Shown one piece after another: positions 36,801 to 44,340 of a stretch of DNA of 64,000 bases (the first letter of the stretch is position 1; each line of letters begins with the position of its first letter). The stretch spans positions 1,178,001 through 1,242,000 of the forward strand of contig NZ_JAAHIH010000003.1 of assembly GCF_010671925.1 (NCBI RefSeq), in the 5' to 3' direction. The stretch comes from Moorena sp. SIOASIH (GTDB lineage: Bacteria > Cyanobacteriota > Cyanobacteriia > Cyanobacteriales > Coleofasciculaceae). The notes beneath the pieces are model-generated. The model ran no database searches and was not told where the DNA came from. It saw only the letters and a list, made by a program, of their open reading frames with translations. Both the position numbers and the translations under genes were made by a program.

Positions 36801-39485
36801 ATCTTGGTCAAATCCTGACCAATCTATTGGGGTTCCCTTTACATATAACTGTCCTAAACTAGACAACATCTGTTGCCATTCATCAATTCCCTGACGTAAT
36901 GATGGCAACCACACAGCTGCTCCCTCTGGTAAACATTGCCTTCCCATCCCTAATAATATTGGTTTGGGTCCAATTTCTAGGAAAGTTTCATAGCCTTGCT
37001 GGTTTAACTCTTTTATTCCTTGAGCAAACCTTACCGGTTGGCGCACATGGCTCACCCAATATTGTGTTGTGGTTATGCTGTTGTCTGCTTTGGTTCCTGT
37101 GACGTTGGATATGATTGGTATCCTTGGTTGATGGTAAGTGATTTGATTGGCCACAGCTTCAAATTCGGCCAACATCGGTTCGATCACAGGGGAATGGAAG
37201 GCGTGGGATACTGGTAGTTGTTTGGTTTTGATGCCGGCTGATTCTAGGCGATTGACTATGGCTTTGAGCGCCATAGATTCCCCTGAAATTACTACACTTT
37301 TTGGTCCATTGATGGCTGCTACAGATATTTCTGGCTGAGCCGCAATCACTTCTGTGACGTAAGATTCTGAAGCCATGACTGAAACCATTTCTCCACCAGC
37401 AGGCAAACTTTGCATCAATCTTCCTCTGGCGGCAATTAATTTCAGACCATCTTCTAAACTGAATACTCCTGCTACCGTTGCTGCTAGATATTCACCCACA
37501 CTGTGACCCATGACTACATCTGGTTTAATTCCCCAGGATTGCCAGAGTTGAAATAGGGCATATTCCACAGCAAACAAAGCAGGTTGGGTATAAGCTGTCT
37601 GCTCCAAGACAGATTCGTCTGCTTCTAGGGAATAGAGAGCTTCCAGTAGAGGTCTGTCTAAATAGGGTTGCAAAATTTTCGCACACTCGTCTAGGGCTTT
37701 CTTAAAAGTCGGTTGGCTCTCATACAGTTCTCTGCCCATACCCACATACTGAGAACCCTGACCCGTGAACAACATTGCCAGTCTGGGGGACTCACTACCA
37801 CTAACTACCCCACTCGCCAGCCCAGTTGTCTCTTCCCCTGTGCAGAAAGTCCTCAGTTTCTCTTGCAACTCCTCTTTTGTACCCGCCACCAGACTCAACC
37901 GATGAGCGTATGACAACCTGCCCGTGTTAGCAGTGAAACAGATATCCCCCAATGCTTGCTCTGGATGTCTCTCCAGGTGTTGACTGTAGCTTTGGGCTAA
38001 CTGGTACAATGCCTCTTCGTTTTTGGCGGATAACCCCAATACATGCAATGGTCTTTCCCACTCTAGCTGAGGGCTTTCTCGTAGGGGTGGGGCTTGCTCC
38101 AACACCACATGGGCGTTCGTCCCCGTGAATCCAAAGGAACTCACCCCAGCCAACCGACGACCCGATACCTCCCATGGTGTCAGTTCCCTTGGTACTTGCA
38201 GCCAGGGCTGCCAGTCAATCTTGGGATTTGGCTGGTGCAAGTGCAGATGGGCTGGCAGAAGCTGATGCTGTAGTGATAAGACTACCTTAATTAATCCTGC
38301 CACTCCTGCCGCTGCTTCTAAATGACCAATGTTCGTCTTCACCGAGGCTATCCACAACGGGGATTCTGGAGTCCGCTCCTCACCCAAGACTCCTACTGCT
38401 GCATTGACCTCTATGGGGTCTCCCAAGGATGTCCCCGTACCATGAGCCTCCAAATAACTAATCTCACAAGGCTTGACCTGTGCTTGAGCTAGGGCTTGCT
38501 TTATCAATCGTTGTTGAGACCGTCCATTGGGGACTGTTAACCCACTGGACGGTCCATCTTGATTGACTGCACTAGCCCGAATCACTGCTAAAATCCGGTC
38601 TCCATCTTTGTGTGCATCACTCAGACGTTTCAGCAGCACCATACCACAGCCCTCTCCCCGTCCAAACCCATCCGCTGAAACATCAAAAGTCTTACACTGA
38701 CCATCGACGGAAATCATTCTGGCTCTGGAGGCACCAATATAGGATAATGGGGTTAAATTTAATTTCACTCCTCCTGCCAAAGCCATCTGACACTCCCGGA
38801 GTCGCAAACTATTGCTGGCTTGATGAATCGCCACTAGGGATGAGGAGCAAGCAGTGTCAATAGTTACTGTTGGTCCGGTGAAGCCAAAGGTGTAAGCCAA
38901 ACGACCTGCGGTACTGGATAAAGCACTACCAGTTCCTGCATGGGTAACTAATGAACTCTCTGGCATCTGGTGCAAATGCTGCTGGAGCAATTGTTCGTAG
39001 TCATGACCGTCATTACCAACAAACACTCCCACCGCTGCTTCATCTAGCCGCTCTAAAACTTGGCCTGCTTGCTCTAGTGCTTCCCAGCTCACTTCCAACA
39101 GTAGGCGGTGTTGGGGGTCGATTGCTACTGCTTCACGGGGGGAAATCCCGAAAAATCCGGGGTCGAATTGGTCAACATTCTCTATGAAATGCCCATAACG
39201 AGTGAGCATCTTACCCGGAGCATCTGGATCAGGGTTGTAGTAAGCTTCAATGTCCCATCGCTCTGGTGGGATTTCTGAGCGCACACTGATGCCCCTTTGC
39301 AACAACTGCCAAAACTTTTCTGGATCAGAGGCACCTCCGGGAAACCGACAACTCATGCCAATGATTGCTATTGGTTCGTGCAAAGTATTATTCAGCTTAG
39401 TCTCTAGTTTCTTGAGAGCTAATGTGGCTCGCTGCAAAGGAGACAGTTGCTTAATCTGATCTTTTTGAGTGAATTTATTCAACAT
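30819..39485 (-). CDS. Type I PKS: KS-AT-KR-ACP-KS-AT-ACP-TE (terminal protein)
   Basis: 2888 residues, two modules. Module 1: KS (about 37-460, TACSSS), AT (about 565-880, GHSVGEY, HAFH so malonyl-type), KR (NADPH loop TGGLGSLG about 1195, Tyr in HYAAAN about 1342) and ACP (GMDSL about 1503). Module 2: KS (about 1567-1990), AT (GHSVGEY about 2190, HAFH), no reductive domain, ACP (GFDSLTS about 2577). A C-terminal thioesterase follows (FCFHPAGSN, GHSLGA about 2730, GQHMFL about 2868). The TE looks like the stand-alone type II or GrsT kind, fused in cis. An N-terminal helical dock (residues 1-35) precedes KS1. It is the last protein of the line, 7 bp after the previous gene. Two long segments are near-duplicates: KS-AT within the protein, and AT end-KR-ACP shared with the upstream protein. 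Confidence 0.93.
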   Translation of the reverse strand: MLNKFTQKDQIKQLSPLQRATLALKKLETKLNNTLHEPIAIIGMSCRFPGGASDPEKFWQLLQRGISVRSEIPPERWDIEAYYNPDPDAPGKMLTRYGHFIENVDQFDPGFFGISPREAVAIDPQHRLLLEVSWEALEQAGQVLERLDEAAVGVFVGNDGHDYEQLLQQHLHQMPESSLVTHAGTGSALSSTAGRLAYTFGFTGPTVTIDTACSSSLVAIHQASNSLRLRECQMALAGGVKLNLTPLSYIGASRARMISVDGQCKTFDVSADGFGRGEGCGMVLLKRLSDAHKDGDRILAVIRASAVNQDGPSSGLTVPNGRSQQRLIKQALAQAQVKPCEISYLEAHGTGTSLGDPIEVNAAVGVLGEERTPESPLWIASVKTNIGHLEAAAGVAGLIKVVLSLQHQLLPAHLHLHQPNPKIDWQPWLQVPRELTPWEVSGRRLAGVSSFGFTGTNAHVVLEQAPPLRESPQLEWERPLHVLGLSAKNEEALYQLAQSYSQHLERHPEQALGDICFTANTGRLSYAHRLSLVAGTKEELQEKLRTFCTGEETTGLASGVVSGSESPRLAMLFTGQGSQYVGMGRELYESQPTFKKALDECAKILQPYLDRPLLEALYSLEADESVLEQTAYTQPALFAVEYALFQLWQSWGIKPDVVMGHSVGEYLAATVAGVFSLEDGLKLIAARGRLMQSLPAGGEMVSVMASESYVTEVIAAQPEISVAAINGPKSVVISGESMALKAIVNRLESAGIKTKQLPVSHAFHSPVIEPMLAEFEAVANQITYHQPRIPIISNVTGTKADNSITTTQYWVSHVRQPVRFAQGIKELNQQGYETFLEIGPKPILLGMGRQCLPEGAAVWLPSLRQGIDEWQQMLSSLGQLYVKGTPIDWSGFDQDYARHKVALPTYPFQRQRYWVENSPSRDKTTKQLSAKNSSPVTELLDLGDYKQLTAMLSGNGSLTAVEVVQQLIGHHQKALAQAALRDCLYQIQWQLKPSVLAPESPSQPGQWLIIEGEETVAQKLAERLQHQGQSCQIVEKPPQDYSQLLQQVQQKTELPLVGIIYLTRNKEVLSQVETTCQSLLGLIKALVQQDEPTVAKVWVVTAGAVALGEHPISVAQTPVWGMGKVASLEHPELWGGLIDLEPDETAEAGITCLLRELLNPDAEDQVVYRKGERYVPRLVSSSPSTSKKFKVEPTGSYLITGGLGSLGLKVANWLVQQGARHLLLFSRKGLTEKVKPAVEELQKAGAKVSVIAADVAEQTDMERVWQQMQAEGNPLKGIVHAAGVAGGLGVIEELTPEAWEEMLRPKVKGGWNLHQLCEKENLDFFVCFSSIASVWGSKGQAHYAAANQFLDGLMHYRNSLGLPGLAINWGPWAGGGMATDEAQEWLAQMGVEALSPELAISALEQLLSGDQVQVTVSRNDWSRFKTMYALKGPRPLLELIATVTEEVEAKTDIAPSLRQQLEAVTETQRRKVLQQALQEEVAQVLGLPITNKPDPEVGFFEMGMDSLMAVELQERLSKLLGVNLSSTLTFDFPNIEKLTDYITSEVWQLSSGDAADTQSPQKRSEWNEPIAIIGMSCRFPGGASDPEKFWQLLQRGISVRSEIPPERWDIEAYYNPDPDAPGKMLTRYGHFIENVDQFDPSFFGISPREAVAIDPQHRLLLEVSWEALEQAGQVLERLDEAAVGVFVGNDGHDYEQLLQQHLHQEPESPLVTHAGTGNALSSAAGRLAYTFGFTGPTVTIDTACSSSLVAIHQASNSLRLRECQMALAGGVKLNLTPLSYIGSSRARTISVDGQCKTFDVSADGYGRGEGCGMVLLKRLSDAHKDGDRILAVIRGSAVNQDGPSSGLTVPNGRSQQRLMKQALAQAQVKPCEISYLEAHGTGTSLGDPIEVNAAMAVLGEERTPEFPLWIASVKTNIGHLEAAAGVSGLIKVVLSLQHQLLPAHLHLHQPNPKIDWEPWLQVPQELTPWEVSGRRLAGVSSFGFTGTNAHVVLEQAPPLRESPQLEWERPLHVLGLSAKNEEALYQLAKSYSQHLESHPEQALADVCFTANTGRLSYNHRLSLVAGTTAQLQQQLRAFGTGEETTGLASGVVSGGDSSRVAMLFTGQGSQYVGMGRQLYESQPTFKNALDECAEILQPYLDRPLLEVLYSLETDESVLEQTAYTQPAVFAVEYALFQLWQSWGIKPDIVMGHSVGEYLAATVAGVFSLEDGLKLIAARGRLMQSLPAGGEMVSVMASESYVTEVIAAQPEISVAAINGPKSVVISGESMALKAIVNRLESAGIKTKQLPVSHAFHSPVIEPMLAEFETLANQITYHQPRIPIISNVTGAQADNSIATARYWVNHVRQPVRFAQGMKELHQQGYETFLEIGPKPILLGMGRQCLPEGAAVWLPSLRPGIDEWQQMLSSLGQLYVKGTPIDWSGFDQDYARQKVALPTYPFQRQRYWVESSKNDARKNGGLPLENLCTPIINLINQGETKALVQQLERVGNLSPSEVEFLPKLIELLVKQHQQQIKEETIKIASPQQFTKNIELIRKLATVSAQECKEILVEYIQKQVRHTLQINAFHLINPQQSILELGFDSLTSIELRNKLESQLEVTVSASKIQQGISIIELAEDLTKQLTQDGYYPESINSEYESKELADKTNSWIAYHEPKPNARLRLFCFHPAGSNASIFQGWSKEVLADIEVLPIQLPGRQKRLKEKPFTDFATLIQVLGEILIPYLDRPFAFFGHSLGALIAFELTHVLEKEYNFNPLHLFLSGFPPKPDISLSKKMESLSQEPKLINISKIVEIPEAIYEDPSLVQDLIKVFQADFQVFQSYNYLEKDPLSCPIYSFGGTNDYFASEKQLAEWSKYTSSAFKLQMFPGQHMFLKDNQKLLLDIISQSLSIK
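32140..34790. repeat. KS-AT duplicated segment, copy B (partner 36733-39383)
   Basis: About 2.65 kb nearly identical to 36733-39383 at an offset of 4593 bp. It covers the KS and AT of module 2 versus module 1. Differences cluster in patches, mainly in the KS-AT linker, as expected of mosaic conversion. Confidence 0.85.
34895..36985. repeat. AT end-KR-ACP duplicated segment, copy A (partner 39693-41783)
   Basis: About 2.1 kb shared with 39693-41783 at an offset of 4798 bp, with small indels towards the right. Several stretches of more than 200 bp appear identical, including the KR core. At the right end identity stops abruptly in the middle of the AT. Confidence 0.88.
36733..39383. repeat. 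KS-AT duplicated segment, copy A
   Basis: Partner of 32140-34790 (offset 4593 bp). See that entry. Confidence 0.85.
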
Positions 39486-39492
39486 AACTTTT

Positions 39493-42400
39493 TCAATTGA
39501 TTATTGATTCCAATATTTGATCAATTGAGCTTTCAAGCTCTTGATTAGATGATTCCTTGATCTCGGTTAGAAGGTTAGCTTCCACTATCTCCCCTTCTTG
39601 TTCATCTTGATCAGTTTCTGCTTCAAAAAGGTCAACTTTGACAAGATGCTGGTTGATTATATATTTCTCCAACTTTTTAATGTTAGGAAAATCAAAGATT
39701 AAAGTTGAAGATAAATTCACTCCTAAAAGCTTGCTCAGTCGCTCCTGTAACTCTACTGCCATCAGCGAGTCCATCCCCATCTCGAAAAATCCTACCTCTG
39801 GGTCTGGTTTGTTTGTCATGGGTAAACCTAAAACCTGGGCAACTTCCTCTTGTAGTGCTTGTTGCAGCACTTTCCTCCTCTGAGTTTCGGTTACAGCCTC
39901 CAGCCTTTGTCGTAAACTGGGGGCGATATCCGTCTTAGCCTCAACCTCTTCAGTCACAGTAGCTATGAGCTCTAGGAATGGACGAGGACCCTTGAGGGCA
40001 TACATAGTTTTGAAGCGAGACCAGTCATTGCGACTAACTGTCACCTGAACTTCGTCACCTGAAAGCAGCTGCTCCAAGGCAGAAATTGCCAACTCCGGTG
40101 AGAGGGTTTCTACTCCCATTTGAGCCAACAATTCTTGAGCCTCAGCTGTTGCCATGCCACCCCCTGCCCAGGGTCCCCAATTTATCGCTAATCCCGGTAA
40201 GCCCAGGGAGTTACGATAGTGCATCAGCCCATCCAGGAACTGATTCGCTGCTGCATAATGAGCCTGACCTTTTGAGCCCCACACTGAGGCAATGGAGGAG
40301 AAGCACACGAAGAAATCCAGATTTTCCTTCTCACAGAGCTGATGTAGATTCCATCCCCCCTTGACTTTGGGACGTAGCATTTCCTCCCACGCTTCCGGCG
40401 TCAACTCTTCGATAACACCTAATCCTCCTGCTACTCCTGCGGCATGAACAATCCCTTTGAGAGGATTCCCCTCTGCTTGCATCTGCTGCCAGACTCGTTC
40501 CATGTCTGTCTGTTCCGCCACATCCGCTGCTATGACACTGACTTTAGCCCCTGCCTTTTGTAGTTCTTCCACAGCTGGCTTCACCTTCTCTGTCAGACCC
40601 TTCCTACTGAACAGGAGCAGATGGCGGGCTCCCTGTTGGACTAACCAATTTGCCACTTTCAGCCCCAAGCTTCCCAATCCACCTGTGATCAGATAGCTTC
40701 CCGTTGGCTCTACTTTGAACTTCTTCGATGTTGAAGGCGAACTGGAAACTAACCGGGGCACATAACGTTCTCCCTTACGGTATACCACTTGGTCTTCAGC
40801 ATCAGGGTTCAGGAGTTCTCTTAGAAGACATGTTATTCCAGCTTCTGCGGTTTCATCCGGCTCTAGGTCGATTAATCCTCCCCACAACTCAGGGTGTTCG
40901 AGTGACGCAACCTTGCCCATTCCCCACACAGGCGTCTGAGCCACAGATATAGGATGCTCTCCCAAGGCTACTGCTCCTGCTGTGACTACCCAGACTTTTG
41001 CTACAGTTGGCTCGTCTTGTTGCACTAAGGCTCTTATTAGTCCTAGCAAGCTTTGGCAGGTAGTTTCTGCTTGAGAAGGGACTTCCTTACTTTCCTTACG
41101 GGTTAAATATATAATTCCTACCAACGGCTCCTCGGTTTCTTCTTGAACTCGATGCAATAGTTGTGAATAGTCTTGAGGGGGCTTTCCAACAATCTGGCAG
41201 CTCTGCCCTTGGTGCTGGAGTCGCTCTGCTAACTTCTGTGCTACAGTTTCCTCACCCTCGATAATTAGCCATTGACCAGGCTGGGAAGGGCTTTCTGGAG
41301 CTAGGGCTGAAGGCTTTAGTTGCCACTGTATCTGGTATAAACAATCCCTCAGAGCTGCTTGTGCCAGTGCTTTTTGATGATGGCCAATCAGTTGCTGCAC
41401 GACTTCAACTGCTGTCAAGGAGCCGTTTCCTGACAGCATTGCTGTCAACTGCTTGTAGTCTCCTAGGTCAAGGAGCTCAGTTACAGGAGAAGAGTTTTTA
41501 GCCGATAACTGTTTTGTTGTTTTGTCCCTGCTTGGAGAATTTTCTACCCAATACCTTTGTCGTTGGAAGGGATAGGTAGGTAAGGCGACTTTGTGACGAA
41601 CATAATCTTGGTCAAATCCTGACCAATCTATTGGGGTTCCCTTTACATATAACTGTCCTAAACTAGACAACATCTGTTGCCATTCATCAATTCCCGGACG
41701 CAATGATGGCAACCACACAGCTGCTCCCTCTGGTAAACATTGCCTTCCCATCCCTAATAATATTGGTTTAGGTCCGATTTCTAGGAACAGTTGGCATTTC
41801 TTTTGATACAAAGTGATCATACTCTGGGCAAACCGCACTGGTTGCCGGATATGATTTACCCAATATTCAGCAGAACTAATCTCTGCACCCACTTGTTGGC
41901 CAGTGACATTTGATATCAGTGGTATGCGAGGCTGACTATAGGTTATTTCCTTGGCTACTGTTTTAAACTCTGCCAAAATCGGTTCCATCATAGGGGAATG
42001 GAAAGCATGGGATACCTGTAAAAATTTGGTTTTGATTCCTGCTGATTCTAGATTAGTTGCGATCGCTCTTACTGCTTCCGACTCCCCAGAAATTACTGTA
42101 TTTTCTGGTCCGTTGATGGCCGCAATAGTCACCTTTTCTGTATATGGTTCTAGGAGTGCTCTTACTTTTGATTCTGATGCTATGACTGATACCATCTCGC
42201 CACCAGTAGGTGATTTTTGCATTATAGCACCTCTGGCTGCAATTAGTTTCAGACCATCTTCTACACTGAAGACTCCTGCTACTGTTGCTGCTACATATTC
42301 ACCCACACTGTGACCCATGACTACATCTGGTTTAATCCCCCAGGATTCCCATAGTTTAAATAAGGCATATTCTATGGCAAATAAAGCTGGTTGGGTATAA

Positions 42401-44340
42401 GCTGTTTGGCCTAGTAGGGATGAATCTAATGAATCGTTTCCTGGATAGAGGATTTCTCGTAATGACGTTTCTTGGAACGTTTCGACAGTGTTGATAATTT
42501 CGTTACACTGGTTAATTGCTTCACGGAAAGTTGGTGCTTTTTGGTACAACTGCCTTCCCATATTCACATACTGGGAACCTTGACCTGTGAACAGAAAGCC
42601 TACTTTCGGTAAACGGCTACTTTTTGCTAGTTTTCCTGAGAATACTTCTGCTACTTCCGCTTCTGTTTGCTGTTGCTTTAGTTTATATACTACTTCATAA
42701 GTGGTTGAGGCCATCACGGCTAGTCGATAGTTGAATTTGGCTCTTCCTGTGTTGGCTATGTAACAAATATCAGCGAGACTAGATTCTGAATAGGTTTCTA
42801 GATAATTTTGATAACGACTAACTAATTGATCTAGAGCTGTTTTTGTCTTAGCTGATAGGGTTAATATATGGAACGGACGCTCAGTTTTATTTTCTGTTTT
42901 TAAGTTTTGAGTTTTGAGTTGAACTGGGGCTTCTCCTACAATAAGATGAGCATTAGTTCCACTCATGCCAAAAGAACTAATCCCTGCTATTCTTGGTTCT
43001 TCTCCAGAAGACCAAGGTATTAGTGATGTAGGAATTTTTATTGGTAATTTATCCCAATTTACATAGGGATTTAGTTGTTTTAAGTGCAAATGCGGTGGTA
43101 TTTCCTGATACTGAAGCGATAAAACCACCTTGATCAAAGACGATACGCCTGCTGCTGCCTCTAAATGACCAATATTGGTCTTCACCGAACCAACTATTAA
43201 TGGTTGATTAAAAGGACGGTCTTTACAGTGTATTTTGGCTAAAGCTTCTATCTCTATCGGGTCTCCCAAAGAAGTCCCAGTCCCATGAGCCTCAAAATAG
43301 CTAACTTGATGAGGTTCCAACTTAGCATTTGTCAAGGCTTCTTGAATCACTCTCTGTTGAGCCATTCTATTCGGAACTGTCAGACCACTACTCGGACCAT
43401 CGTGATTAATTGCCGAGCCTCGGATTGTTGCCAAAACTAAATCGCGATCAGCTATAGCATCGGATAAACGCTTCAACACTACAACACCACAACCTTCTCC
43501 TTGACCATAACCATTTGCAGAGCTATCAAAAGCTTTGCAACGACCATCAGGAGATAGTGCTTTCATTTGGCAACGAGCAATAGTGCTCGTTGGCGATAAA
43601 ATGAGATTGACTCCTCCTGCTAATGCTAAGTTGCACTCCTGTGAACGTAGACTTTGACAAGCTAGATGAACTGCAACTAAAGAACTTGAACAAGCTGTGT
43701 CTAGTTGTATATTCGGTCCTTGTAAACCAAGTAAATGAGAAATACGACCTACAGCAACACTTCTAGTTGAGCCCATACATGAATAAGCATCTGTAGAATT
43801 TTGATGATTTTGGTACTTATGACTAAGTTCAGCATAGTCGTCTGTAGAGATTCCTATGAATACACCAGTCTTGCTTTCTCTAAGTCCAATCCACTTTTGT
43901 CCAGCATTTTCCAATGCTTCCCATGTCACTTCTAAAAGCAGTCTTTGCTGAGGGTCTATACTCACTGCTTCCCGAGGAGAAATGCTAAAAAAATCGGCAT
44001 CAAACTGGTCAACTTGTTGTTCAATATATCCACCTTCTTTGGTGTAAACTTTCCCTGGAGCTACTGAGTCTGGCTCGTAGTAGGCATTAACATCCCATCG
44101 TTGAGGTGGTACTTGTGATATCGCATCTCTCCCACCCTGTAATAAAGACCAATATTTAGATGGATCATTAGCACCTCCGGGAAATCGACAGCCCATGCCA
44201 ATTATAGCGATTGGTTCAGTTTTGGCTTGATTTACTACTTCAAGCCTAGTTCGCATTTCCTTTAGAGCTTTAAGGACTTGTTTAGGTGAAAACTTTTGTT
44301 CGTTTGTTTGAGAAATATCGTTCATTTTAGTTGCCTTCAT
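39493..44340 (-). CDS. Type I PKS: KS-AT-KR-ACP
   Basis: 1615 residues, one module. An N-terminal helical dock (about 1-40), KS (IAIIGMGCRFPGG about 43; active Cys in TACSSS about 213), AT (GQGSQY about 587, GHSVGEY about 677, HAFH about 775, so malonyl-CoA), KR (TGGLGSLG about 1213, catalytic Tyr in HYAAAN about 1361) and ACP (GMDSL about 1522). A C-terminal acidic helix (ELESSIDQILESIIN) fits a docking peptide. The module adds two carbons and reduces to a beta-hydroxyl. The annotated start overlaps the upstream stop by 14 bp; the Met at 44325, with GAAGG in front, may be the true start. Translational coupling with the neighbour is likely. Confidence 0.93.
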   Translation of the reverse strand: MKATKMNDISQTNEQKFSPKQVLKALKEMRTRLEVVNQAKTEPIAIIGMGCRFPGGANDPSKYWSLLQGGRDAISQVPPQRWDVNAYYEPDSVAPGKVYTKEGGYIEQQVDQFDADFFSISPREAVSIDPQQRLLLEVTWEALENAGQKWIGLRESKTGVFIGISTDDYAELSHKYQNHQNSTDAYSCMGSTRSVAVGRISHLLGLQGPNIQLDTACSSSLVAVHLACQSLRSQECNLALAGGVNLILSPTSTIARCQMKALSPDGRCKAFDSSANGYGQGEGCGVVVLKRLSDAIADRDLVLATIRGSAINHDGPSSGLTVPNRMAQQRVIQEALTNAKLEPHQVSYFEAHGTGTSLGDPIEIEALAKIHCKDRPFNQPLIVGSVKTNIGHLEAAAGVSSLIKVVLSLQYQEIPPHLHLKQLNPYVNWDKLPIKIPTSLIPWSSGEEPRIAGISSFGMSGTNAHLIVGEAPVQLKTQNLKTENKTERPFHILTLSAKTKTALDQLVSRYQNYLETYSESSLADICYIANTGRAKFNYRLAVMASTTYEVVYKLKQQQTEAEVAEVFSGKLAKSSRLPKVGFLFTGQGSQYVNMGRQLYQKAPTFREAINQCNEIINTVETFQETSLREILYPGNDSLDSSLLGQTAYTQPALFAIEYALFKLWESWGIKPDVVMGHSVGEYVAATVAGVFSVEDGLKLIAARGAIMQKSPTGGEMVSVIASESKVRALLEPYTEKVTIAAINGPENTVISGESEAVRAIATNLESAGIKTKFLQVSHAFHSPMMEPILAEFKTVAKEITYSQPRIPLISNVTGQQVGAEISSAEYWVNHIRQPVRFAQSMITLYQKKCQLFLEIGPKPILLGMGRQCLPEGAAVWLPSLRPGIDEWQQMLSSLGQLYVKGTPIDWSGFDQDYVRHKVALPTYPFQRQRYWVENSPSRDKTTKQLSAKNSSPVTELLDLGDYKQLTAMLSGNGSLTAVEVVQQLIGHHQKALAQAALRDCLYQIQWQLKPSALAPESPSQPGQWLIIEGEETVAQKLAERLQHQGQSCQIVGKPPQDYSQLLHRVQEETEEPLVGIIYLTRKESKEVPSQAETTCQSLLGLIRALVQQDEPTVAKVWVVTAGAVALGEHPISVAQTPVWGMGKVASLEHPELWGGLIDLEPDETAEAGITCLLRELLNPDAEDQVVYRKGERYVPRLVSSSPSTSKKFKVEPTGSYLITGGLGSLGLKVANWLVQQGARHLLLFSRKGLTEKVKPAVEELQKAGAKVSVIAADVAEQTDMERVWQQMQAEGNPLKGIVHAAGVAGGLGVIEELTPEAWEEMLRPKVKGGWNLHQLCEKENLDFFVCFSSIASVWGSKGQAHYAAANQFLDGLMHYRNSLGLPGLAINWGPWAGGGMATAEAQELLAQMGVETLSPELAISALEQLLSGDEVQVTVSRNDWSRFKTMYALKGPRPFLELIATVTEEVEAKTDIAPSLRQRLEAVTETQRRKVLQQALQEEVAQVLGLPMTNKPDPEVGFFEMGMDSLMAVELQERLSKLLGVNLSSTLIFDFPNIKKLEKYIINQHLVKVDLFEAETDQDEQEGEIVEANLLTEIKESSNQELESSIDQILESIIN
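39693..41783. repeat. AT end-KR-ACP duplicated segment, copy B
   Basis: Partner of 34895-36985 (offset 4798 bp). The upstream KS and most of the AT of this protein are clearly different from those of the downstream protein, so only the 3' part of the gene has been homogenised. Confidence 0.88.
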
